DNA of 15,837 bases, taken from Verrucomicrobiota bacterium (lineage in GTDB: Bacteria; Verrucomicrobiota; Verrucomicrobiia; Opitutales; Intestinicryptomonadaceae). The stretch lies in assembly GCA_023450935.1 (NCBI GenBank), contig JAEXGH010000015.1:1-15837 (forward strand), given 5' to 3'. Shown in pieces: positions 6,853 through 14,435 of the stretch; position 1 is the first letter of the stretch; each line of letters starts with the position of its first letter. The notes below the pieces were generated by a model. That model was not told the DNA's origin and made no database searches. It saw only the letters and a list, made by a program, of their open reading frames with translations. The translations under genes and the position numbers were made by a program.

Positions 6853-8583
6853 CTATTTGGACTTCGGCTTGAACAGCGCGATATCTTCGCCCGCAACCGT
6901 CTGCCCCTTGTATTTAAAGGGGATTTTGGCGTAGTTTACAACAACTTCGCTGCCGTCGGCATAGCGCGTAAGAAAGACGTCGGGCGCGATTTTTTTGTGC
7001 TCCTGCATAAATTCGTATTGGAGGTATTTGTATTTTTGATATTCGTCGAACGCGCGCTTTAATGGCTCGATATTTTCGCCGTTAAATCCCCAGTAGAAAG
7101 TGGGACGCCCGCCGAACTCGTAAAGTTTTAGGCGCCGCGTTACGGGGGTAAACGATGTTGTTGGCCCCCAAGTGCGCTTGTTGTCAATGTTGTAGTCTAT
7201 CGTGGAGGCGAACGGATTGCTCAAAATTATTCCGTGGTAGGCAATCTGCCAGAGGGGAACGATGTCGTCCACAAGCGGATGCGCGCGGCCGAGGAATACG
7301 GGATACGCGCTCACATACAGGGCGTAATCGAGCTTTCCTGCGAAATGGTCGAGCGGACCCTCCGACGAAAAGCCGCCGAAGGATTTCTGCGCGAGGTCGG
7401 CGATTTTCTCCATATAGACTGCGGTTTGGTCGGGATTGCAGCGGTGATTCGGGTGCAGGCAGCGCGGGGGAGTTATGCACGAATTTACGTCGATATGCAG
7501 ATTGCCGTCAAACCCGTATTCGAGAAGCTGCACGATGTCGCGCCGCACAAATTTTTCGTATACGATTTTAAAACAGGAACGATAAATCATACTTTCGCCG
7601 AGCTGCCCCAGTCTTTGGGGGCGGTCGTTCCAGTGCGAGACTTGCGATACGTCGAAATCGGCAGAAGTATCGACCCATTCTGTTTGGAGTATGTGCGGGA
7701 ACAGCTGGAACTCCAGTGTTTTGGCGGTTTTGCACAGCTTTTTCAAGTCGGCTTCTCCGTTTGCCTCGGCAAGTTCAAGCGTGGGATAGCGGAAATATTT
7801 GTTCCAGTCGGTATAGCAGATGTCGGCTTTTGACACTCCGGCTTTTTTGAGGTCGCGCAAAACTTTTTCGACGTAGGCGTATGCGCTTTTGCCCGTCCGT
7901 TTCTTGTAGGCATTGGCGCGTGCCGCCAAGCTTGAGGCGCGAATTTTCACGAACATTGTATCGACAGAATACGCCAAATGGGGATTCCCTTTCACGCGCT
8001 CGCGCAGGGGCACAACCGCACCGCGCGAAAGCTGATAGTTTCTATACGCCCGCGCCATTCCGGAATAGTCGGCGTCCGCCCCCGAAAGTTCGATGAAATC
8101 AATCTCGATGTTGTCGTATGGCATTTCGCCTATGTTCAGCCCGAATTCCGCCGACATTGTATACGTGCCGTTTTCGACGCTTACGTTCGAGGAAAATTCG
8201 TGCTTGAGCCTTTTAAATATAGCCAAAACGGCGGAATCGCCCTTCTTCATTCCCATGATGGGAAGCGGGTTTGTCCGCTGGCGGATATTGCCTTTGTCGG
8301 AACGGAACGTTCCAATGCGGCCGTCGGACAGCACAAAATAGCCCGCGTCGCCCTTTTGGGCTGAGAATTCGGGGATTGTCACGAAAACCCTGTCGATACC
8401 TTTTCGATGTTTTGTCTTTACCTTCAGCCGATATGTTTGTTTCGAAACCTTTTCAAGCTTCACACGCTCCACGCTCGGCTCTTTTTTCCCGACGTGGCGC
8501 GTTGTTACAGTTGCATACTCAAGCGCAAACAAATTCGCCGCAAAGCAGACAATCAAAACAAACGGAACAAAATCCCTAATCAT
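6853..8583 (-). CDS. Exported DUF5696-type glycoside hydrolase-like protein
   Basis: The 576-residue product has a signal peptide (residues 1-20, VPFVLIVCFAANLFA). An N-terminal beta-rich region (about 20-165) precedes ADYSGMARAYRNYQLSRG (171-188), a junction I associate with DUF5696 proteins, distant relatives of GH101 endo-alpha-N-acetylgalactosaminidases. The following region (about 200-510) looks like a TIM barrel: GFDGNLHIDVNSC (358-369) offers D365, and GGFSSEGPLDHF (403-414) offers E408 as possible catalytic acids, by analogy only. A C-terminal beta segment ends in KYKGQTVAGEDIALFKP. The ATG 8583 is preceded by a good ribosome binding site (GGGAGG, 5 bases away) and a promoter at 8629-8657. 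Family name is from memory and substrate is unknown; alpha-linked HexNAc or galactose would be the first guess. Confidence 0.65.
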   Translation of the reverse strand: MIRDFVPFVLIVCFAANLFALEYATVTTRHVGKKEPSVERVKLEKVSKQTYRLKVKTKHRKGIDRVFVTIPEFSAQKGDAGYFVLSDGRIGTFRSDKGNIRQRTNPLPIMGMKKGDSAVLAIFKRLKHEFSSNVSVENGTYTMSAEFGLNIGEMPYDNIEIDFIELSGADADYSGMARAYRNYQLSRGAVVPLRERVKGNPHLAYSVDTMFVKIRASSLAARANAYKKRTGKSAYAYVEKVLRDLKKAGVSKADICYTDWNKYFRYPTLELAEANGEADLKKLCKTAKTLEFQLFPHILQTEWVDTSADFDVSQVSHWNDRPQRLGQLGESMIYRSCFKIVYEKFVRRDIVQLLEYGFDGNLHIDVNSCITPPRCLHPNHRCNPDQTAVYMEKIADLAQKSFGGFSSEGPLDHFAGKLDYALYVSAYPVFLGRAHPLVDDIVPLWQIAYHGIILSNPFASTIDYNIDNKRTWGPTTSFTPVTRRLKLYEFGGRPTFYWGFNGENIEPLKRAFDEYQKYKYLQYEFMQEHKKIAPDVFLTRYADGSEVVVNYAKIPFKYKGQTVAGEDIALFKPKSK

Positions 8584-8628
8584 AAAAACCTCCCAATTAA
8601 AACTAACGATTTACACTTGCACGAACAC

Positions 8629-8657
8629 TTCATAGTGAATGCCTACAGAAACGTCAA
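8629..8657 (-). promoter_or_regulatory. Promoter of the DUF5696-type gene
   Basis: On the minus strand TTGACG (8657-8652) and TATGAA (8634-8629) are separated by 17 bases, 5 of 6 and 4 of 6 to sigma-70 consensus. The -10 box lies about 45 bases before the ATG, leaving a leader that carries the GGGAGG ribosome binding site at 8589-8594. This promoter separates the gene from the upstream GH30 gene. Confidence 0.55.
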
Positions 8658-8722
8658 TAAAAATTTTCCACCCGAACAATTCCCGATGCGGCAGCGGTTT
8701 GGGATTGGACATCAAACAACAC

Positions 8723-8758
8723 AAACGGCGACGAAGCGCATCTTCCCCGCCGCCGTTT
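8723..8758 (-). terminator. Hairpin terminator downstream of the GH30 gene
   Basis: AAACGGCG (8723-8730) and CGCCGTTT (8751-8758) form an 8-bp stem 20 bases after the GH30 stop. On the minus strand the stem is followed by the T-rich TTTGTGTTGTTTG. A plus-strand T-run also follows it, but no plus-strand gene ends here. Confidence 0.45.
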
Positions 8759-8778
8759 TTACGCAAAAGAGAAATAAT

Positions 8779-10392
8779 CTACTCGAGAACAACCGTGGTT
8801 ATGGCGCGCGGCATTAGCTCAAAATCGGCTGTCGTCCCTGAAATGGGGGAGGAACCCAAAAACTTCAAGTTTTCGTCCTTTGAAGTGCGATAGAATTTCG
8901 CGGAGCTAAAAGACCGTCCGAGGTTGACGCGCACCTTTGCAGCCTCGAATCCGGAATGGACAAAAACCGCAACCGTTTGGCGTCCGTCGGGCGAGACAAA
9001 CGCCGTGCCCGCGACATTGAAAAGATCGTCAGCCCCCGAAAGCTCCACACGCGTGTAATCTGGACGTATGAAGCGGCAAAAATTGCCGAACCCCCACAAC
9101 AGCTTGGTTGCGAAAACCTTTCCGCCGCCCGTAAAATCTTCGCCCCCGTTTTTCGGCAAAACACCCGTCAAGGAGTTTGCTCCGTTTATCTCCATGCCTT
9201 TCCAATAGCCCCAAGCCGTGGCGCGGGCTATATTGAGGTCGGCTACGATGATTCTTCCCATAAGCAATACGACTTGTATTCCGTTTGTGTCTCCTCGCTT
9301 GTAGTCGCTCGTGAAACCGTCCATCGGAATCCGAAAAAGCGGGAGCAAACACCATTCACTTTGCTGAAATTCGACGTTGTAGCGGTCAAGCTCCCGCCGC
9401 AAGTTCACACGGACATCTCTCAGCCATCTGTTCGAATTATGGCAATAATAACTGTGCCCGCTAATCATGCGCGGAAGGTGTTTCAAATCGCCGATGTAGT
9501 CGGGCGAAGACTTGTCGAAAAACGCCCGAATTTGCCTGTCGGGAGCATCGCCGTCTGAATACAGGTTCAGAAGCCTGTCGGGCGAGGAGACATCGTAGAC
9601 ATCATACAAATCGCGCAAATCATGAGCCTCGCTGATATAAATTTTGACACCGTCAAGCCGACGGCTCGAAAGCGAGGTATCCAAGGCCCTCGCCAATTTT
9701 GCAATTTCCGAATTCCGCCAAATGGAGCCCTCCTGAGCCTTATTTCCTTTCCAGCCTCCGTTGGGTTCGTTTACCGGACTTATGTAGCGAATATTATAGC
9801 CTTGATTTTTAAAGTGTTCGGCAACGTCCGCAAGATAATCGGCAAAAAGTCCGTATGCGTCTTCACGCAAATTCGCCCTGTCTTCCGAGCCGTAACCTTT
9901 GCCGTTTTTCGTGAGGTTGACGGGCGGAGTGTTCGAAAAGAACAAAATTCCTTCGCAACCGTATTCGCGCGCCTTTGACATAAAATACTGATGCCCTGCG
10001 CACTTGTTCCAATCGTATGAAGCAAAATCCTCCGACAGATACGATTCCGCACGCCGTCTGATATACTTTATGTCGCAATCTTTTTGCTCCAACGTCCCGC
10101 CGCCCAAATTAACGCGCCAAAGCGAAATTCCAATGCCTTCGGGGTTGCCGTCTTTGTCAAACGTCTTGCCGAACAACCATCTTGCGATTTGATCTTTTTC
10201 GGCTTCACCAAAATACTTCCCCACAAAATTACCGCTCCACGCATCGGACGCAGCAAAATTGTCTATACGCTGGAATTTTTTTTGCGTATCCAGATTCAAA
10301 ATCAACCGCTGCCCGACATGTTGCGCCACACACAAATTCATTGCCGACAATAATCCGCCAACAACAAGAACCGAAAAATATAAACTCCTCAT
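8779..10392 (-). CDS. Secreted family 30 glycoside hydrolase
   Basis: The 537-residue protein carries a signal peptide (residues 1-23, ending NLCVAQ). Residues about 35-430 form a GH30 (beta/alpha)8 barrel: ISPVNEPNGGW (204-214) contains the acid/base E209 and FQQSEWCLL (342-350) the nucleophile E346. The C-terminal stretch (about 435-537) is the beta-sandwich that accompanies GH30 barrels, with ADDLFNVAGTAFVSPDGRQ and a final PRAITTVVL strand typical of Glyco_hydro_30C. GH30 members include endo-beta-1,6-galactanases, glucanases, xylanases and glucosylceramidases; NEPNGGW plus length reminds me of the galactanase-type subfamily, but subfamily cannot be fixed here. Start is ATG 10392; no ribosome binding site precedes it, though TTGACT with a poor -10 lies upstream. 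A hairpin follows the gene. Confidence 0.85.
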   Translation of the reverse strand: MRSLYFSVLVVGGLLSAMNLCVAQHVGQRLILNLDTQKKFQRIDNFAASDAWSGNFVGKYFGEAEKDQIARWLFGKTFDKDGNPEGIGISLWRVNLGGGTLEQKDCDIKYIRRRAESYLSEDFASYDWNKCAGHQYFMSKAREYGCEGILFFSNTPPVNLTKNGKGYGSEDRANLREDAYGLFADYLADVAEHFKNQGYNIRYISPVNEPNGGWKGNKAQEGSIWRNSEIAKLARALDTSLSSRRLDGVKIYISEAHDLRDLYDVYDVSSPDRLLNLYSDGDAPDRQIRAFFDKSSPDYIGDLKHLPRMISGHSYYCHNSNRWLRDVRVNLRRELDRYNVEFQQSEWCLLPLFRIPMDGFTSDYKRGDTNGIQVVLLMGRIIVADLNIARATAWGYWKGMEINGANSLTGVLPKNGGEDFTGGGKVFATKLLWGFGNFCRFIRPDYTRVELSGADDLFNVAGTAFVSPDGRQTVAVFVHSGFEAAKVRVNLGRSFSSAKFYRTSKDENLKFLGSSPISGTTADFELMPRAITTVVLE

Positions 10393-10493
10393 ATCGGCGC
10401 ATTGAAAGGGTATAACAAATCCCAGTCAAACAAAAATCGCCATAAGATTCGAATGGAAAAATTTTTACGGGAGACTGTGCAAAGTCCCTGCTG

Positions 10494-10588
10494 TGTGCCC
10501 GAAAAACAGGACAGACTTGCAAGGGGTAAATTGATTTGCAAAATAGGAAGGCAAATCAAATGGGTAAGATACGCAAAAAAATACACAC
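10494..10588 (+). mobile_element. Truncated left end of the IS3-family element
   Basis: From the terminal repeat TGTGCCCG to just past the OrfA start codon (ATGGG at 10560), this stretch matches the left end of the intact IS (15661 downwards) at 70 of 71 positions. After that it decays quickly: ATGGGTAAGATACGC against ATGGGCAACAGACGC, then an extra A in the A-run and loss of similarity by about 10588. It is oriented on the plus strand, opposite to the intact copy. No right end of the IS is seen nearby. The remaining bases 10589-10745 hold no gene; a TTGACT (10660) with a weak -10 (TAAATA at 10683) could drive the downstream gene. Confidence 0.85.
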
Positions 10589-10745
10589 AACAACAATGCA
10601 CTTGTTCCCAACGCAGCATCAAAACTGCGCCTATCTACGCATCTACATAAAAATCGAGATTGACTAAATTTATTCATTAGAGTAAATAGTAACCGAAGTG
10701 TTTTATTCGGATAAATTGTCCAACGTATCAAAAAAAACCTCATAT

Positions 10746-12332
10746 ATGAGAATAAAATCTAAAATAAAGTGCATATCAATTTTTGCAGTCTGTACCATGC
10801 AGGCGTTCGCATCGGATATAAAAAACCAAAAAAACAGTGTGGTTGTATCCGAAGCGGAAACTCCCGCTCGGTATCGCAATATGTTGATTGTCTACGAGGA
10901 CAATGACAGATTCTTCGTAAACGTAAAGGAAACGACAGTAGAAGCCTTGCGGGCGAATGTTTCGCGTCTTGCAGGTGGTAAGATCACACATCTGTTTCTG
11001 TGCCCAAACGGCCAACGCACGAGTTACAACTCGATGGCACACGAGCCCATTTGGACGCCTGTCTTCGGGAAAGAACCGCAAGAAAGTTGGGCGCAAAACT
11101 GTAAAGCATTTGCCGAGAAAGGGATAGATCCATATGCCGTATGGATTGACGAATGCCGTAAAATTGGTATCTCGCCGTGGATTTCCATAAGAATGAACGA
11201 TGTGCACTATGCCACAAAGCCCGACTGTTTCCGCAATCTCAACTTCTGGCGAGAGCACCGCAAGCTTTGGCGCGTTCCGCAAAAGGAGCTTCCCACAAGC
11301 GGAAATTGGAGCGACTACGCCTTCAACTACAAGCACAAAGCAGTTCGCGACTATTTCCTGTTGCTCGTGCGCGAGCTTTTCGAGCGTTACGATTTTGACG
11401 GGTTCGAGCTCGATTGGCTGCGCTTCGGTTCACACCTTACTCCCCAAAACGAGCAAAACGAAACCGCATACCTCACCGAATTTATGCGCGAAGTCCGTAA
11501 GATCGCAGACGATAGCCAAATAAAACGCGGGCATAAAATTGGCATTTCGGCTCGCGTTCATGCCACAGCGCAAATTGCGCTTTCTCACGGTATAGATGCT
11601 TCCGAGTGGGCGAGAGAGGGACTTGTTGACATTCTTGTCCCCTCGTGTGTTTATAGTTCCGGGGATTTCGCCATTTCTGTTTCCCAATGGCGCGAATATC
11701 TTGGCAAAGCTGCAGCGCGCGTTGCGGTTGTCCCATCGGTGGATAATGGCTTTCGCCCGTCCGACAAGGTAGTCCGCAAGAGAATTGATGAAGAGTTGCT
11801 GAACGGCTGGGCGAACGCTATGTATTTTTCGGGAGCCGATTCACTTTACTTGTTCAACGCGTTTTATCAACCGAAATTGCTTGAAGAAGTCGCAAAAAGA
11901 GGACTTGCCAAAGAAAAAATTCTTTCGGCACACCGCCGTCACCCACTGACGTTCCGCGATATGGGCAAAACCGCCGACGCACGCGAAGTTTTCCTACCGG
12001 CGGCTTCTAACGCCCCACGTGAATTTAAAATCGAATTTGGTAAAAAGCCACCCATTGACGAATCCGCAAAAATCCTCGTAAATGTTGGTTTCAAGCAAAA
12101 TCCTAAATTTGGAGGAATCAAAGTTTCAAAATTGTGCGCGAAATTGAACGGGTTCGACGCAAAAAAGTTCAAGGAATCTTCTACACCACAAAAATATGGC
12201 AATGCCGAACGTGCGTTGAGTTTTTATTTCGACTATTCCGCGCTCAAAAGTGGCGCAAATATTGTCCGAATTGAATCGCTTGACGGAAACCCCGTCGACC
12301 TGATTTGGGTTGAACTCGAATATTTTAAATGA
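10746..12332 (+). CDS. Exported glycosyl-hydrolase-like protein (GH10-like/GHL10 type)
   Basis: This is the only protein gene on the plus strand that I accept. From ATG 10746 it encodes 528 residues with a signal peptide (MRIKSKIKCISIFAVCTMQAFA). An in-frame GTG at 10698 would place 16 unsuitable residues before it. The centre looks like a TIM barrel of the broad GHL10/GH10-like group common in Planctomycetota and Verrucomicrobiota: KITHLFLCPNG, CRKIGISPWISIRMND and YDFDGFELDWLRF, in which E221 and D223 are candidate catalytic acids, then ADSLYLFNAFY. The last 120 or so residues look beta-rich and may bind carbohydrate. Its left flank is an IS relic and its stop codon lies in the arm of a palindrome, so it may have arrived by transfer. 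The family is recognised only by general pattern; substrate is unknown. Confidence 0.65.
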   Translation: MRIKSKIKCISIFAVCTMQAFASDIKNQKNSVVVSEAETPARYRNMLIVYEDNDRFFVNVKETTVEALRANVSRLAGGKITHLFLCPNGQRTSYNSMAHEPIWTPVFGKEPQESWAQNCKAFAEKGIDPYAVWIDECRKIGISPWISIRMNDVHYATKPDCFRNLNFWREHRKLWRVPQKELPTSGNWSDYAFNYKHKAVRDYFLLLVRELFERYDFDGFELDWLRFGSHLTPQNEQNETAYLTEFMREVRKIADDSQIKRGHKIGISARVHATAQIALSHGIDASEWAREGLVDILVPSCVYSSGDFAISVSQWREYLGKAAARVAVVPSVDNGFRPSDKVVRKRIDEELLNGWANAMYFSGADSLYLFNAFYQPKLLEEVAKRGLAKEKILSAHRRHPLTFRDMGKTADAREVFLPAASNAPREFKIEFGKKPPIDESAKILVNVGFKQNPKFGGIKVSKLCAKLNGFDAKKFKESSTPQKYGNAERALSFYFDYSALKSGANIVRIESLDGNPVDLIWVELEYFK

Positions 12333-12508
12333 CGGACACAGGCGCGAGATTTGCCTAACGGCCAATATTCCCGCTTTGCCCCGCTGGGCGGGTTGCCATT
12401 GTTTGGCAAGAGGCGCGGTTGGCTTTGCCAATCCGCTTTGTTTGTCCATTGAAGCAAAGCGGGTTATTTACCGAAGATAAATCCCGCTTCGGTGCCCGTC
12501 ATTTAAAA
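12323..12508. repeat. 186-bp palindromic, highly structured intergenic element
   Basis: The ends are inverted repeats: 12323-12339 (TTTTAAATGACGGACAC) and the complement of 12492-12508 match at 16 of 17 positions. Inside lie CCCGCTTTGC (12370-12379) with a perfect complement at 12454-12463, a second CCGCTTTG (12433-12440), a CCCGCTT (12483-12489), and small hairpins TTGCC..GGCAA (12393-12409) and TTGGC TTT GCCAA (12419-12431). The left arm contains the last two codons and TGA stop (12330-12332) of the plus-strand gene. It could be a non-autonomous mobile element (MITE-like), a structured RNA or an elaborate terminator between convergent genes. No coding region is evident. Confidence 0.65.
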
Positions 12509-12552
12509 AACGCCGGTGCCCAACATAAAAAAATATGTAGGGGTTGGACAAA

Positions 12553-12576
12553 GGCGCATTGACAAAGTCAATCGCC
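12553..12576 (-). terminator. Hairpin terminator after the GH13 gene
   Basis: GGCG(C)ATTGAC and GTCAATCGCC pair around an AAA loop, giving a 10-bp stem with one bulged base, 9 bases after the GH13 stop. On the minus strand TTTGTCC follows. A further pairing GGAC/GTCC extends the stem. Confidence 0.6.
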
Positions 12577-12578
12577 GC

Positions 12579-12607
12579 CCGTCCTTAAAATTTTTTGGAA
12601 AGGACGG
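12579..12607. repeat. Inverted repeat spanning the stop codon of the GH13 gene
   Basis: CCGTCCTT (12579-12586) is the exact complement of AAGGACGG (12600-12607), with 13 bases between them. The TAA stop of the GH13 gene (12587-12585) lies partly in the arm. It would compete with the hairpin at 12553-12576 only if that stem is extended. Confidence 0.5.
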
Positions 12608-14165
12608 CGTAGCCGAAGGGAAGAAATTTCGCCAAAGTTTTGCCGTCTTTGAGGTCGGTTTCAACACCATATTTGAGAAGGACTTCAAAACCTTTCGTGT
12701 CTATGTCGACATACGCAGTGGCATCGGAGTTCTTGGTGTTGATGAGAACGACAATTTCCTCATCGCCGAAGGAACGCTTGAAACTGAGAACAACCTTTTC
12801 GTCGGAATTTTTCAGCCACTGCGTTTTACCATCCCAAAGAGCCTTGTGGGAAGTGCGCAATCCGGCGAGTTTTTTGAGCAACGCCATGCGCTCCTGCCCG
12901 CGCGGGCTGGAGAGGTTTTCCCAGCCGACAAAGTATCTGCCGTGCTGCGGAGAGGAGAACATCGAAATTTTTGTGTCGTCGGCAAATTCGTTGCCGCTGA
13001 AAATCATCGGAACGCCGTCGATTGTGTAGTTGAGCACCAAAACGGCGTCCATACCGCGCGAAGTGAAGAGCTTTTCGAAGCGCGCGCCCGCAGAAACGCA
13101 GATATCGCTTGCGGTGTCGTGGTTGTCCATATCGCGGAGAAGGCGCGAGCCCTGCGCATAGGTGTCGAAGTCTTTCTGCCATATCTGCCTGATTGCGGTG
13201 GCGTCCTTTTTGCCGCGGAAGGCGTCGGCGACTGCATTGTGCCAACGGAAGCCATAGGAGGCGTCGTAGGCGTCGACTTGGCTGTCGGCGCGGCTACTTT
13301 CGGCAAGCATAAAGAGGTCGGGCTTGATTTTGATTATGCGCTTGTAGCCCTCTGCCCAGAAGTCGGCGGGAACTGAGCCCTCAACATCGGTGCGGTAGCC
13401 GTCGATGTCGAACTTCTTGACGAAGTATTCCATATTGCTCCACATTTTTTCGCGCAGTTTGGGGTTGTCGAAGTTCAGCTCGGGGAATGACCAACGTCCA
13501 AGTTTGACGTTGCCGTTTGCGTCGCAGACGACGAGGTTTTTATCTTCGTCGATAAGGGTGGCTTTGGGACCGCAATGGTAGTAGACCAAGTCGAGAATTA
13601 CGCGCAAGCCGAGTTTGTGGGCGTCGTCGACAAAATTTTTGAGGTCGGCGTCGGTACCGTAGTCGGGCTCGATTTTAAAGTAGTCCTTCAAACGGTATGG
13701 ATTTTTGGGGTTGCCCGTTTTGGACGCCTTTTGACGCTTGCTCCAAAAAGCCAAGTCGGTGTCGTCGTCAATCTGGACGACGGGGCAAAGGTAGACGATG
13801 TTCACGCCCGTGTTTTTGATGTGCGGAAGCATTTGGCGGGCTTTGTCAAGAGTTCCCTCGTGGGTGAAGATTGGCAGCAAAATCTGGTAGACGATTGCCT
13901 GTTTGTTTTTGTCGGAAGTGGGGCGGGCTTTCAAATGCGCCGCGTTTTTTGTTGTGTCCGCAGGCGCAGACTGCGCGGGTTTTGCGGCGGGTTTTGCCTC
14001 TACGGCGGGCTTATTTTGCTGCGCGGGAGCTGCCGTCGGAGCGGTAGCCGCGGGCTGGGAGTTCTGTTTTGCGGCGTCGCATTTCTGGGCCGAATTACAG
14101 GCGGCAAAGGCAACCGCGCAAAGGGCGGATGCGAGAAGCCCGTATAATAATTTGTATTTTTTCAT
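12585..14165 (-). CDS. Family 13 alpha-amylase-like lipoprotein
   Basis: The 526-residue product begins with a lipoprotein signal: a basic start, a hydrophobic stretch and FAAC with C23 as the probable lipidated cysteine, so it is likely membrane-anchored. A low-complexity linker rich in Ala, Pro, Gln and Lys covers about 24-85. The catalytic barrel follows with all four GH13 regions: LDLVYYH (191-197), GYRTDVEG (256-263) with nucleophile D260, LFMLAESS (284-291) with acid/base E289, and DMDNHD (345-350) with D350. A C-terminal beta domain ends in GYAVLSKKF. Substrates would be alpha-1,4-glucans such as maltodextrins. Start is ATG 14165; AAGGA sits very close (2-3 bases) before it. A 16-bp dyad at 14194-14209 may be an operator. 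It is transcribed towards, and ends near, the convergent orphan gene. Confidence 0.92.
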   Translation of the reverse strand: MKKYKLLYGLLASALCAVAFAACNSAQKCDAAKQNSQPAATAPTAAPAQQNKPAVEAKPAAKPAQSAPADTTKNAAHLKARPTSDKNKQAIVYQILLPIFTHEGTLDKARQMLPHIKNTGVNIVYLCPVVQIDDDTDLAFWSKRQKASKTGNPKNPYRLKDYFKIEPDYGTDADLKNFVDDAHKLGLRVILDLVYYHCGPKATLIDEDKNLVVCDANGNVKLGRWSFPELNFDNPKLREKMWSNMEYFVKKFDIDGYRTDVEGSVPADFWAEGYKRIIKIKPDLFMLAESSRADSQVDAYDASYGFRWHNAVADAFRGKKDATAIRQIWQKDFDTYAQGSRLLRDMDNHDTASDICVSAGARFEKLFTSRGMDAVLVLNYTIDGVPMIFSGNEFADDTKISMFSSPQHGRYFVGWENLSSPRGQERMALLKKLAGLRTSHKALWDGKTQWLKNSDEKVVLSFKRSFGDEEIVVLINTKNSDATAYVDIDTKGFEVLLKYGVETDLKDGKTLAKFLPFGYAVLSKKF

Positions 14166-14193
14166 AATCCTTTTTATTTGTTTTTGATTGATT

Positions 14194-14209
14194 AAGCTTC
14201 GGGAAGCTT
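14194..14209. promoter_or_regulatory. Palindromic operator candidate upstream of the GH13 gene
   Basis: AAGCTTC GG GAAGCTT is a perfect 7-bp dyad with a 2-base centre, 29 bases before the GH13 start. A weak promoter pair surrounds it on the minus strand (TCTGAC, 17 bases, TTAATC), so a bound regulator would block the polymerase. LacI-family repressors of alpha-glucan genes bind dyads of this size, but the sequence itself is not a known operator. The rest of 14210-14346 shows nothing I can identify. Confidence 0.4.
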
Positions 14210-14346
14210 CGCGTCAGAAACGCCGTGGAAAAATATCGCCGATTGCGCGTTGCAAGTCAAGATTATTGAAGCGCAAAAATGTATCCGCGCGGACGGTTTG
14301 AGGGAAAAAATCGAGCGTTTGAGGAAATCGGTTGATTTTCGCCGTG

Positions 14347-14382
14347 TAAAAAGCCCCCGTTGCAGTTTGGTTGCAAGGGGGC
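14347..14382 (-). terminator. Rho-independent terminator distal to the IS and rRNA operon
   Basis: AGCCCCCGTTGCA and TGCAAGGGGGCT (14352-14382) form a 12-bp stem with one bulge. On the minus strand the stem is followed by TTTTT (14351-14347). It stops transcription arriving from the right, that is from the IS or from the rRNA operon. Confidence 0.8.
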
Positions 14383-14435
14383 TGCGTTGTCTTTGCAGGG
14401 TAGTTGTGTGCTGTGCCCAAAATTAGGGCAGTAAG

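Noticed and set aside
12353..12425. A GCCTAAC box followed by GTTGGCT, resembling the ends of an integron attC site.
   Set aside because: GTTGGCT does not satisfy the GTTRRRY core, the inner boxes do not pair as attC requires, and no integrase or cassette array is present.
12516..13376. A long plus-strand open frame (286 codons) opposite the GH13 gene.
   Set aside because: It is the antisense shadow of a gene with all four GH13 motifs, and its translation shows no recognisable domain.
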